From contig CAZGAQ010000005.1 in NCBI GenBank assembly GCA_964523405.1, positions 1 to 64,000 on the forward strand: a stretch of 64,000 bases of DNA, in the 5' to 3' direction. The DNA comes from CAZGAQ01 sp964523405. Its GTDB lineage: Bacteria > Planctomycetota > Phycisphaerae > UBA1845 > Fen-1342. Positions 33,902 through 42,390 of the stretch are shown here, in pieces. The notes below the pieces were generated by a model that saw only the letters and a program-made list of their open reading frames with translations, was not told the DNA's origin and ran no database searches. The translations under genes were made by a program, and so were the position numbers. Each line of letters opens with the position of its first letter. Position 1 is the first letter of the stretch.

Positions 33902-34150
33902 GGGGACGGGGCCGGACCATCGTCCGAGGCCTGGGGGTTCGGAAGCGCCAGGGCCGACCGTCTTCAACGTCGGCCACGGGGGGCCGACGCTACACCTCCG
34001 CCGGTTCCCGTAACCGCAGGGGCCGACGCTACACTGCCGCCGGTCCGCGTCGCCGGGGGCGGCGATGCGAGATTCTCACACGTCTCCGGGAGTGCCGCAG
34101 ACGGTCCGTGCGGGCACGCGTCCGAGTTCGTCGACATATCCAGAAAAAGC
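33902..34150. other. Gene-free leader with repeat copy 6 and a 39-bp tandem half-copy
   Basis: This part of the gap between hyuA and the aminotransferase gene holds palindromic repeat copy 6 (33968-33993) and a partial duplication starting inside it. From 34051 to 34150 nothing else is evident. The rest of the gap carries the promoter listed separately. Confidence 0.5.
33968..34050 (+). repeat. Palindromic repeat copy 6 plus tandem half-copy
   Basis: Arms CGTCGGCC (33968-33975) and GGCCGACG (33982-33989), loop ACGGGG, then CTAC. The motif GGGGCCGACGCTACAC at 33980-33995 recurs at 34019-34034, a period of 39 bases. Each copy is followed by a similar CCGCCGGT stretch. The second copy has the right arm and tail but no left arm, so it cannot fold the same way. 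Confidence 0.65.
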
Positions 34151-34178
34151 TTGCCAATCGGACTATCGTCCGTACACT
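34151..34178 (+). promoter_or_regulatory. Probable sigma-70 promoter of the aminotransferase/GCS-M20 unit
   Basis: TTGCCA (34151-34156), 16-base spacer, TACACT (34173-34178). The boxes match the consensus at 5/6 and 4/6 positions. The predicted start of transcription lies about 50 bases before the ATG of the aminotransferase gene. Confidence 0.45.
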
Positions 34179-34233
34179 GCCCCCGCGTAATGGCCGAGGG
34201 GGTACACCGCACCGCGGAGATCGAGGACTGGTG

Positions 34234-35544
34234 ATGAGTACGGACAACACCCCCCAGTACGTCGTACCGCCGGAAGGGCGCATTCCCACGCACGATTATC
34301 CGGGGCACCTGACGCCGATACCGCCGTCGCGGATGTTCCTCATCAACAAGTCGCTCAAGACGTACCTAGCCAAGAATCCGGGCGGCAAGGTTTTCGACGC
34401 CTCGCAGGGTGACGGTGGGGCGAGCCTGCCGGGTGTTCCGGTCGAGGTGCTGGAGGCTGCCCACCGCCTACAGTGCGAGCACGGGACCGCATACGACATG
34501 CCGTACGGCTGTGACGCGTTCCGGCGGGCAGTCATCGAGGACTATTGGAAGGTGGACGCGGCGACCGGGCTGGGGCCGGCCAACGTGTGCGCCGGTGTCG
34601 GCGGGCGCGACATTCTCGTGAAGGCCTTTGGGGCGATGCTGACGCTCGGCACTGGGCGCATCGGCGACGTGGTGCTGACGACGCGTGTGCCCTGGATCAG
34701 CTACAACTGGGGGCCGTACGGAGTGGGGGCGAACGTCATGCTGGCGCCGGGAGCGCCCGAAGACGGCTGGGCGTACACGCCGGAGTCGATTCGGGCGTGC
34801 GTGGACTTCGCGGCCCGCGAGGGACGGCGGGTTGCCGGCGTGATCATCACGAGTCCGGACAACCCGACGGGCAAGACGCTGTCGGTCGAGCGGCAGGTCG
34901 AGCTGGGCCGGGCGGCCCTGCGGGCGGGCGTGTCGTACGTCCTGTACGACTGGATGTACCACTGGGTGACCGATACGGGGCCGATGGACCTGAATGCGTT
35001 CCTGTCGCGTTTCGACCGTCCCGAGCGGTCGCGGGTGATGATCCTGGACGGCATCACCAAGTCGCTCGGGGCCTCGAACATCCGCAATTCACACTTGCTC
35101 GCGGACGAGGAGATCATCAAGTTCATCACGAGCCGCGCTTCGCACGCGGTGATTCCGAGCTTCCACAGCCAAGCCGTGGCGATCGCGGCGTTCAAGATGG
35201 GCTTTGGCAAGGCGGCGGCGACGATCATCCAGCCGACCTCGGCCAGCCGGAAGGTCATGAATGAGTTCATCGCGCAGCGCGGCCTGACGGCGATCACCGG
35301 CCAGGGTTACTACGCGTTCGTCGACGTGTCGAAGTGGTTGCGGGCGGCGGGCATGGAGAATTCCGAGCAACTCGGGCAGTACCTCGCGGAGCAACACGGC
35401 GTCGCGGTCGTGCCGGGCGCGTTCTTCTCGGCGCACGGCGGCGACTGGATGCGCCTGTCGTACGCGACGCCGCCGGAGCGCACGCGCGGGGCGCTGGAGC
35501 GTTTGATGGTCGGGCTCGACGCGCTCGCGATGCGCGGGCAGTAG
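34234..35544 (+). CDS. Fold-type-I aminotransferase in the purine-type cluster
   Basis: A 436-residue class I/II aminotransferase. SPDNPTGK is the conserved cofactor-region motif, LYDWMYHWV supplies the ring-stacking segment, and the Schiff-base lysine is in ILDGITKSLGAS. The N-terminal ~60 residues are longer than in typical aspartate aminotransferases and include FDASQGDGGASLPG. GAGGA lies 6 bases before the ATG at 34234; a GTG one codon upstream is possible. The fusion gene begins 12 bases after the stop, so the two are co-transcribed. An amino acid made from ring opening is a plausible substrate, but this is inference. Confidence 0.85.
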   Translation: MSTDNTPQYVVPPEGRIPTHDYPGHLTPIPPSRMFLINKSLKTYLAKNPGGKVFDASQGDGGASLPGVPVEVLEAAHRLQCEHGTAYDMPYGCDAFRRAVIEDYWKVDAATGLGPANVCAGVGGRDILVKAFGAMLTLGTGRIGDVVLTTRVPWISYNWGPYGVGANVMLAPGAPEDGWAYTPESIRACVDFAAREGRRVAGVIITSPDNPTGKTLSVERQVELGRAALRAGVSYVLYDWMYHWVTDTGPMDLNAFLSRFDRPERSRVMILDGITKSLGASNIRNSHLLADEEIIKFITSRASHAVIPSFHSQAVAIAAFKMGFGKAAATIIQPTSASRKVMNEFIAQRGLTAITGQGYYAFVDVSKWLRAAGMENSEQLGQYLAEQHGVAVVPGAFFSAHGGDWMRLSYATPPERTRGALERLMVGLDALAMRGQ

Positions 35545-35556
35545 CAGAGGGACGGC

Positions 35557-38394
35557 ATGGACACGCACACGCTGGCCCGTTTCGTCGAGAAGTACCAGTT
35601 GGCGCGCCAGGCGGCGCTCGAATCGTATTTCAGCCGCGGCACCAGCGGTTTGGAAGTCGAGTGGAACGTCGTCAACGGCGCGCTGCGGCCGCTGGAGCAC
35701 GTCGGAGCCGGGCCCGACGCCCGCTCGTTCATCGAGGTACTGCGCGAGCGCTTCATTCCCGGCTGGGCGGAGGATCGCAACTCGCTCGAAGTCTTCCACT
35801 GGATGACCGAGTGGGTGACGTATCCGTATTACCACCCGGTCGCGGCGGTGTGGGAAGCCCGCATCCTCGAAGCCTGCCTGCACAACGCGCTGAACGCGGC
35901 CGGTCTGTCGTTCGGCGAGCGGCTGTACGCGTGCTCGGGCAACGTGCTGTGGCCGATCCAGGTGAGCTACGGCTCGATTCCCGCGGCGTGGGACCTCACC
36001 AAGCGCCGCTACCTCGAGCGGTGCGTGGACCTCTTCGGGAATGCCCTCGCGACGGCGGGCGTACACGCCAACGTGTCGCTGCCGGAGCCGCTGTTCTCGC
36101 TGGACTTCCTGCATCAGCCGTCGAACGGACCGAGCGCCACGAGCCTGGTCGCGTTCCGCAATGCGGCGTACATCCGCGGGGCCCGTGTCCTGCGGGCGTT
36201 TTCCGCGCTCTTCGCCGCGACGGCCGCCAGCTCGCCCCTGCGGGCGGAGCTGCGCGACGGGCAGCCGGTCGTCCGGCTGACGGATTGCGACTCCAACCGC
36301 CTCGCCCAGTTCCCGAACCCGCCGGAGCTCGATGTACCGGAGTTGTACCGCAGTCACGCCGACTACGTGCGGATCTCGACGGACCTCGTGCGGCGGCGGG
36401 TGCGTTTCGGCAACAACAACTGGACGCCCACGCGTGCCCGCTCGGATCCGGCTTCGGTCGCGCACATCATCCAGATCACGACCGAGCAGCTCCACGAGAC
36501 GTACCTGCGGCGCATCTACGGCGTCGGCGAGCAGGACGCCGTCGAGCAACTCGCGCAGCGCATCGAAATGGAGAACATGATCGCCCGTGTGGAGCTGCCC
36601 ATGTCGCGCGTCGAAATCCGCAGCGACGAAGGCGGGCACGACCTCGGCCTGGACATGGCCAACCTCGTGCTCAAGCAGCTCCTGCTGGCGCGCATCTACG
36701 CCGATCCGAGTTTTGGGGCGTCGTACCAGTATCTGGACGGTGACCTCGAGCGGGCGCGCCGTAACGAGGCGGCCGCGGCCGAGCACGGTTTGCGGGCGGA
36801 CGTGGAGCACCCGTTCACCGGGCACGGCCTGAAGCTGCGCGAACTGCTGCGCTGGACGCTGGACGAATTGCGGCCGCTGGCGACGGCGCTCGGCTGGCGC
36901 GACTACCTCGAGCCTTTGGAAAGCCAGGCCGGCGGCGGGCCGAGTACGTCCGAACGGCTGCGCGTCCGGCTCAAGCCGCACTGCGACGCGCACGGCTGCG
37001 TGCCCGTCGAGGCGCTGCGCGAGCTAGCCGAAGAGCGTTGTGCGAATGTGGCCCGCGACGTGGAGTACATCGTACAGCACGTCGGCGATCTCGGCGATGA
37101 GGCCCCTAAGCTCCGCGAACTATTGGGGCACGCCACGCAGAGCGCGCGGCAGGATCTCGCGGCACCGTTCCGGTTCGAGCCGGTCACGCAATTACCCGCC
37201 AGCGTCGCCAGCGACGAGCCGACGAGCGACATCGTGGCGCTGGCGCAGCGTCTGATCCGCATTCCGTCCGTGACGAATTGCGCGGACGAGCGTCTGGAAG
37301 AGGTGCACCACATGGCCCGGCTGATTGCGTCCGAACTGCGCGACGCCGGGGCGGACGTGCAGCTCTTCGATCGCGCGAAGTATCCGTCTGTGCTCGCCCA
37401 GTTCCCCGGGCAGCACGCGGCGCCGGTCATGCTCATGGGGCATGTCGACGTCGTGCCGCCCGCGGTCGACGACAGCCAGTTCGATCCGGTGATCGACGGC
37501 GATTATCTGTGGGGCCGCGGCTCGGCCGACATGAAGACGGTCGTCGCGACCTACATGATCTGGATGCGCGACGTGCTGCGCCGCGGCGCGCCGTATCCGC
37601 CGGTGAACCTGCTCCTCGTCGGCAACGAGGAGAACGGCGAAGGCGAGCCGACGGGCACACCGCACGTGCTCGCCGAGCTGCGCGACGGCTCCGGCTACGA
37701 ACCCGCGCTGTGCGTGGTCGGCGAGCGCACCGGCGAGAAAGGCACCGAGTTGTGGGGCGAGATTTGCCCCGCCAACCGCGGCGTGGTCCGCGTTGAATTC
37801 ATCGGCCGCGGCATCCAGGAACACACCGGCATGGCCATGCAGGGCCCGGACCTGGGCACGCAGATTCTGGCGGCGCGCCAGGCGGTCCTGCCGATCCTGC
37901 AGAAGCGGCTGACCTGCGCGGCGCCGGACGGTTGGAAGTCGGATTACCGCTTCCCGTTCATCTCGGTCGGCGAGCCCGGCGTGTACAACATCACGGCGGA
38001 TTGCGGCCGGCTCGGGCTCGAGATCCGCCCGATTCCGGAAGACGACGTGACGGCGTTGCTCGCGGACCTGACGGAGTGCGCCACGAGCCTGAACCTGGAG
38101 TTGCACGTGCAGACGCGCGAGCCGGGCGTGGCCTGCGACCGCGACAATCCGTACCTGCAGACCCTAGTGGCGACGGTGCGCGAGGTCTCCGGGCAGGAGC
38201 CGGTCATCGGCCGCAAGAAGCCGGGTACCAGCGGGCGTTTCGCGCCGCGCGGGCAGGCGGTGATTTGGGGCCAGACGGGCATCGGTCCGCACACGGCCGC
38301 CGAGCGGCACTACATTCCGAGCATTCGGCCGTATTACGACGCCCTGACACGGTTTGCGGAGCGGTTGAAGGGGAACGGACAGAGGGCCGGGTAA
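35557..38394 (+). CDS. Fusion of a glutamate-cysteine-ligase-like (GCS2-type) domain with an M20 peptidase
   Basis: A 945-residue two-part protein. Residues 1 to ~530 look like a carboxylate-amine ligase of the GCS2/YbdK type: GLEVEWN (Glu33, Glu35) as the metal-binding opening, GVHANVSLP near 168, a long helical ADYVRIS to RFGNNNWTPTRAR near 283, and VEIRSDEGGHDLG near 352. Residues ~557-945 are a complete M20 hydrolase with MGHVDVV (His629, Asp631), SADMK (Asp658), NEENGEGE (Glu691, Glu692) and GIGPHT (His912). One half would make an amide bond and the other hydrolyse one. It follows the aminotransferase by 12 bases. I know no named protein with this architecture. Confidence 0.75.
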   Translation: MDTHTLARFVEKYQLARQAALESYFSRGTSGLEVEWNVVNGALRPLEHVGAGPDARSFIEVLRERFIPGWAEDRNSLEVFHWMTEWVTYPYYHPVAAVWEARILEACLHNALNAAGLSFGERLYACSGNVLWPIQVSYGSIPAAWDLTKRRYLERCVDLFGNALATAGVHANVSLPEPLFSLDFLHQPSNGPSATSLVAFRNAAYIRGARVLRAFSALFAATAASSPLRAELRDGQPVVRLTDCDSNRLAQFPNPPELDVPELYRSHADYVRISTDLVRRRVRFGNNNWTPTRARSDPASVAHIIQITTEQLHETYLRRIYGVGEQDAVEQLAQRIEMENMIARVELPMSRVEIRSDEGGHDLGLDMANLVLKQLLLARIYADPSFGASYQYLDGDLERARRNEAAAAEHGLRADVEHPFTGHGLKLRELLRWTLDELRPLATALGWRDYLEPLESQAGGGPSTSERLRVRLKPHCDAHGCVPVEALRELAEERCANVARDVEYIVQHVGDLGDEAPKLRELLGHATQSARQDLAAPFRFEPVTQLPASVASDEPTSDIVALAQRLIRIPSVTNCADERLEEVHHMARLIASELRDAGADVQLFDRAKYPSVLAQFPGQHAAPVMLMGHVDVVPPAVDDSQFDPVIDGDYLWGRGSADMKTVVATYMIWMRDVLRRGAPYPPVNLLLVGNEENGEGEPTGTPHVLAELRDGSGYEPALCVVGERTGEKGTELWGEICPANRGVVRVEFIGRGIQEHTGMAMQGPDLGTQILAARQAVLPILQKRLTCAAPDGWKSDYRFPFISVGEPGVYNITADCGRLGLEIRPIPEDDVTALLADLTECATSLNLELHVQTREPGVACDRDNPYLQTLVATVREVSGQEPVIGRKKPGTSGRFAPRGQAVIWGQTGIGPHTAAERHYIPSIRPYYDALTRFAERLKGNGQRAG

Positions 38395-38584
38395 TAGAAA
38401 GCTGGGCGCCGCCGCCCGCCCCTGGCAAGTGCCTCGGTTGCACTTTGAAACAGGCTGCGGCTGGACCTCATTGTCTGCGAAGCTGCGGGCGCGCAGTCGC
38501 AACTCATTCACTCAGTCCTGCCTGACAGCATGCGGACGAATCCATGTCCGCGTACGGGCGTGACATGCCTGCCAATCGCACGCC

Positions 38585-39316
38585 TCATTTCCGGCGCGCG
38601 TTCAGCGCGAGCAAAGCCAGGAGCGCGGCCGCACACGCCGGCTCAGGGACGATGGCGTGGCTGGCGGCCGAGACCGAGCCGACAACGGTCCACGGGCCGC
38701 TCCCGGAGTCCACGTAGAGGACCATTGGGAAGGTATAGGGTCCAAATCCGAGGTCCTCAAAGTTACCGCTGACGACGTCCTCGTCGAGCCACCCGAGGCC
38801 CGCGTGGGTGGTTCCCATCGGCATGGGAAGCGTGTCGATGCCGCTCGCGGTCAGTACGAGGGAGTCCTCCGCGAAGACGGTGATGCCCGGTACGCTGTCG
38901 AGCGTCAACGTCAAGACCGCTTCCATGAGGCTGTCGGCCGGGAAATGCCCGGGCGAGGCGCTCAGCGTCACCTCCCGCATCTGGCCGGCGCCCGTGGACG
39001 CGATTGCCATCCCGCCGAGGTCGGTGGAGGTCATCGCCCATGCGAGGTTTGCATTGATGCGATACCGCCCGTCCGAGGGAGAGGCGTATGGATCGCCGCG
39101 CGTGTACGTCGTCGTGCCGGTGGCGGTGATGGCTGTCGGGCCGATGACCGGCAGCCCGAACGAGTTGTTGCTGAAGGAGATCGTCAGATCCAGCTCGCTG
39201 GCCAGGACATCGATCCCCGCCGAGGGAAACGGATCGCCGACGGCAGCGAGAGCTGAAACCGCGGACAGTGACAGGACGGTTGCAGTGACGAACGGGCAGT
39301 AACGGGTTACACGCAT
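38585..39316 (-). CDS. Secreted PEP-CTERM domain protein
   Basis: A 243-residue exported protein. The signal peptide covers about residues 1-26 (hydrophobic core FVTATVLSLSAVSALAA). The C-terminus is a PEP-CTERM tag: IVPEPACAAALLALLALNARRK. The central region is beta-rich, Ser/Thr/Gly-rich and has no recognised domain. GGAGG lies 6 bases upstream of the ATG at 39316, which settles the start against a longer Arg-rich frame. It is the second such protein in the window; exosortase genes are elsewhere. Confidence 0.85.
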   Translation of the reverse strand: MRVTRYCPFVTATVLSLSAVSALAAVGDPFPSAGIDVLASELDLTISFSNNSFGLPVIGPTAITATGTTTYTRGDPYASPSDGRYRINANLAWAMTSTDLGGMAIASTGAGQMREVTLSASPGHFPADSLMEAVLTLTLDSVPGITVFAEDSLVLTASGIDTLPMPMGTTHAGLGWLDEDVVSGNFEDLGFGPYTFPMVLYVDSGSGPWTVVGSVSAASHAIVPEPACAAALLALLALNARRK

Positions 39317-39949
39317 GCTCCACCTCCAATCGTATGAGTTGAACCAACACTCCTTTTGTACAGATGCGCCCGCCTGCCGGCTAGCATGTGCGCCAGCGCG
39401 CGCCTGTCGCTTTCTGAGTTGACTCTGGGAGCCGAGGGGCGCTGCGCCGTGACGAATCAGCCCGGCCCCCCCCCGTGCTGCAGTACAGGCAGGCCGGCAA
39501 GCGCGCGCCGGTTCAGCACGGCAGCCGGTTCGGGGCCCCACATGTTTGGGGCATGGAATGCGTGGCGGTCTGGTCGCTGTCCGGTACTACCGGCTGCAGG
39601 GACGTGCGCCGACGGTGCAGTCCCTTCTTGGCACGTTGCCTTGGAGCAGGAGCGTGCTGTGTCCCGCCCTCCCGATTGGCCGGCGGCTTGCGAGGGCCAC
39701 AGCGATGCTCCAAGTGATTCAATGCACGTCGGGCACGGGACCGGCTCGCGGAGCGCGGCATTGCGGGACGTACCGGGTTGCACCGCGCTCAAGATCTGCC
39801 ATCCCTCACATCCGTGCGAGACAGACTCGGGGCCGGCGCTCGAGCCGACACCGTCCGCAAGTCATCTGTATTGGGTGACCGGGGGCAGGGGAGGACGGGT
39901 CCCGTGCGGGCGCTTCGCTCTGGATCCGGAACCGTGAGTGTTGCGGTGC
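39317..39949. other. Large gene-free region between fliM and a PEP-CTERM gene
   Basis: About 630 bases without a convincing gene on either strand. It contains a run of nine or more C near 39470 and several short dyads, and its open frames are Cys/Arg/Pro-rich and unlike real proteins. It may include the promoter of the PEP-CTERM gene at its left end. I see no structured RNA that I can support. Confidence 0.4.
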
Positions 39950-40984
39950 TTACAGCGGTTCGTCGATCGCCGCGGCCCGCGTGATGCGCAGGGCGCGGCG
40001 TCCGCGTACCTGCCCTGGCAAACCGGCGTACTTGTTGCGGCCTTCGATCTGCAGGATGAGCTCGTGGTCAACAAGCTTGTCGAGTTGGATGATGTCGCCA
40101 GGGCGCAGCGAACGCAGTTCGGCCAATTTGAGGTGTGCTCGGCCGAGGAAAGCGGTGAGGCCGACCTTCGAGCGGGTGAGGTTGCGGTGGATGCGTTTGC
40201 GTTCGAGGTCGGTGGCGCCCTTGGTGCGGTAGCCGAACCACGACTGCGTGGTGAGCTTGCTGAGCACGGACTCGATGGTGTTGAACGGGATGCAGATGCT
40301 CATCGTGCCGGCGCACTGGCTCATCTTGATTTCGAAGGTGATGAACACGACGACTTCGGTCGGCGCGACGATGTGCACGAGTTGGGGGTTGCTCTCGGTC
40401 TCGACGATCTCGAACTTGGCGTCGACGAGGTTCTTCCAGACCTCGGACAGGTGCTCGAGGGCCTTGTTGATGAGGCGCCGCATGAGCCGCCATTCGATCG
40501 CGGTCAGGGGGCGCTGCGGGATGAACATGTCCGACTTGCTGCCGCCCAGCAGCCGGTCGATGATCGGGTAGACGATGAGGGGGCTGATTTCCAGGCACAT
40601 CTGCCCCTCGAGCGGGGGGGCGTGCATGATGACGAAGCAGGTCGGGTTGGGCAGGGAGTGGATAAACTCGCTGTAGGTGAGTTGCTCGACACCTACGACG
40701 CGAACTTCGATGATCGTGCGCAGAAAGCCCGACAGCGTCGCGCCGAAGTTCCGCGCGAACCCGTCGTGGATCGACCCCAGGGCGCGGATGTGGTCCTTGC
40801 TGACCCGCTCCGGTCGCTTGAAATCGTAGGTGCTCGCATCGGTCCGCTGATAGCCGACGGTCGAATCGACTGGCGCAACCGTCGTGGCAGTTGCTGCGGC
40901 CGCGGCAGCGGGCTCCGGCTCCTTTTCCGCGCCGACGGCGGCGAGCAGGGCGTCAATTTCACTTTGGTCGAGTACGTCGCCCAT
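39950..40984 (-). CDS. fliM: Flagellar motor switch protein FliM
   Basis: A 344-residue FliM. The N-terminal LDQSEIDALL (5-14) is the conserved CheY-P-binding segment. A Pro/Ala-rich linker leads to the FliM middle domain (about 60-240; RPERVSKDHIRALGSIHDGFARN and the GGSKSDM region). The C-terminal SpoA domain (about 260-335) binds FliN (LRPGDIIQLDK). FliM sits in the C-ring and switches motor rotation. No other flagellar gene is in the window. The ATG at 40984 is preferred because the family N-terminus starts there, and AGGA lies 8 bases upstream. Confidence 0.93.
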   Translation of the reverse strand: MGDVLDQSEIDALLAAVGAEKEPEPAAAAAATATTVAPVDSTVGYQRTDASTYDFKRPERVSKDHIRALGSIHDGFARNFGATLSGFLRTIIEVRVVGVEQLTYSEFIHSLPNPTCFVIMHAPPLEGQMCLEISPLIVYPIIDRLLGGSKSDMFIPQRPLTAIEWRLMRRLINKALEHLSEVWKNLVDAKFEIVETESNPQLVHIVAPTEVVVFITFEIKMSQCAGTMSICIPFNTIESVLSKLTTQSWFGYRTKGATDLERKRIHRNLTRSKVGLTAFLGRAHLKLAELRSLRPGDIIQLDKLVDHELILQIEGRNKYAGLPGQVRGRRALRITRAAAIDEPL

Positions 40985-41292
40985 TCCGGGTCCTGGGTAC
41001 ACACAGGGTGGCCGCGCGCCGGACGGTGGCCGCGGACGAAGTTCTCCAGGACTGCTATCGGAACAGGGAGCGCCTGGTGTGAAGGCGCGAGTCCGGTCCG
41101 GGCGGGCGCGGGAAATGGCGCGGCGAGGTCCGAGAATAGCGGGGGCAACACCGCCGGCAAGCGACGGAGGCCCATGGCGGGCCGGGAGCGCGCCAGATGC
41201 GGGGGCGGGCACGCGAAAACTGCGTCTGTTGGCCGGCTGGGCGGGAAGGGGGCTGGGGCGGGGGGGCCGTTTTTCCGCCCCGCGCCTGCCCG

Positions 41293-41321
41293 TTGACCCG
41301 GCTGGATGCCGCGATTAGCAT
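41293..41321 (+). promoter_or_regulatory. Probable promoter of rpsB-tsf
   Basis: TTGACC (41293-41298), 17-base spacer, TAGCAT (41316-41321). The boxes match the sigma-70 consensus at 5/6 and 4/6 positions with ideal spacing. It lies in the 470-base divergent gap between fliM and rpsB (40985-41454), in which I see nothing else that I can support. Confidence 0.6.
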
Positions 41322-41442
41322 AACAGGTCTGCGGAATGGGCGTTCGCAGCCAGCCTGTCCATGGTGGCCATGCTGGAGACTCGCGCGCTGAAGCCCGTGG
41401 GGGTCGCCCAGCGGGCTGTACGATTCTCCCTCCGCGTGAGGG

Positions 41443-41452
41443 AGGAGGTGAT
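41443..41452 (+). promoter_or_regulatory. Extended Shine-Dalgarno that decides the rpsB start
   Basis: AGGAGGTGAT (41443-41452) is complementary to the 16S rRNA 3' end over ten bases. It lies 6 bases (from AGGAGG) before an in-frame TTG at 41455. An ATG at 41451 overlaps the site and is out of frame with rpsB. Confidence 0.75.
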
Positions 41453-41454
41453 GT

Positions 41455-42306
41455 TTGTCGTCCAATCTCGTCCGGGAGCTCCTCGATTCGGGGATCCACT
41501 TCGGCCATCGCGTCAGTCGCTGGAACCCGAAAATGGCGCCGTACATCTACGGCAAGCGCAATCACATCCACATCATCGACATTCGCGAGACGATCCGCGG
41601 CCTCCTGCGGGCGAAGAAGTTCATCTCCCGCCTCGTTGCCAACAACGGCGACGTGCTGTTCGTCGGCACGAAGCGGCAGGCCCGCGAACTGGTTCAGAAG
41701 CACGGCAGCCGCTGCGCCATGCACTATGTAAGCGAACGCTGGCTGGGTGGCACGCTGACCAACTTCCGCACGATTCGCTCGCGGCTCCAGCGCCTCGAAG
41801 AGCTGGAAGGCCTGGTGGCCGGTCCGCAGTGGGAGAGCGGCTACTCCAAGAAGATGAAGTCGATGCTCACCCGCGAGCTCGAGAAGATTCGCCGCAACCT
41901 GGAAGGCATCCGCAAGATGGGCCGCTTGCCCGGTGTGATCGTGGCGATCGACGTCCACAAGGAAGTCAACGCCCTGCGCGAAGCGCGGGCGCTGGGCATC
42001 CCCACAATCTGCTTGATCGATACCGACAGCGACCCGGATCTGGTCGACATCCCGATTCCGGGCAATGACGACGCCATGCGCGGCATCGAGATCATGATGC
42101 GCGAGTTGGCGGACGCCGTTGAGGAAGGCATGAAGGCCCGCCCCGAGCCGGTCGAGGCTACCGAAGGCCGTGACGTGCCCCTGGGCGACCGAGGCCGGCG
42201 GCCGCGGCGCCGCTTCGAGGGCGCCGGGCGCGGTCCGGGCGAAGGCATGGAGCCCATCCCGGCGCCGGTCGAGCCGCCGCCGACGGGCGAGGGAGTGCCG
42301 GCGTAG
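41455..42306 (+). CDS. rpsB: 30S ribosomal protein S2
   Basis: A 283-residue S2. It has LLDSGIHFGHRVSRWNPKM at the N-terminus, WLGGTLTNFRTIR, and PTICLIDTDSDPDLVDIPIPGNDDA near residue 185-210, all classic. Translation must start near 41455 to include the helix before the HFGH motif. The only in-frame candidate with a good ribosome site is TTG, which is unusual for a highly expressed ribosomal gene. The C-terminal ~60 residues are an Arg/Gly/Pro-rich extension not found in E. coli S2. The gene forms an operon with tsf, as in most bacteria. Confidence 0.96.
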   Translation: MSSNLVRELLDSGIHFGHRVSRWNPKMAPYIYGKRNHIHIIDIRETIRGLLRAKKFISRLVANNGDVLFVGTKRQARELVQKHGSRCAMHYVSERWLGGTLTNFRTIRSRLQRLEELEGLVAGPQWESGYSKKMKSMLTRELEKIRRNLEGIRKMGRLPGVIVAIDVHKEVNALREARALGIPTICLIDTDSDPDLVDIPIPGNDDAMRGIEIMMRELADAVEEGMKARPEPVEATEGRDVPLGDRGRRPRRRFEGAGRGPGEGMEPIPAPVEPPPTGEGVPA

Positions 42307-42390
42307 TCCGGTCAGGCTGTGGCCTAGCGCCGTGGCACGCGGTCGCGCGGCGCGCTTACACGATATTCTGCCAGCGAGAGGAGTCCGCCG

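Noticed and set aside
35089..36993. A 634-codon minus-strand open frame
   Set aside because: It is antisense to the aminotransferase and the GCS-M20 fusion, both of which have clear motifs.
39356..39937. A 193-codon Cys/Arg/Pro-rich frame in the gene-free region
   Set aside because: The composition is unlike a folded protein, and overlapping frames in other phases are equally long.
41451..42068. The ATG at 41451 as the start of a protein
   Set aside because: Its frame leads to a basic, low-complexity sequence antithetical to rpsB. The TTG frame at 41455 gives a complete S2.
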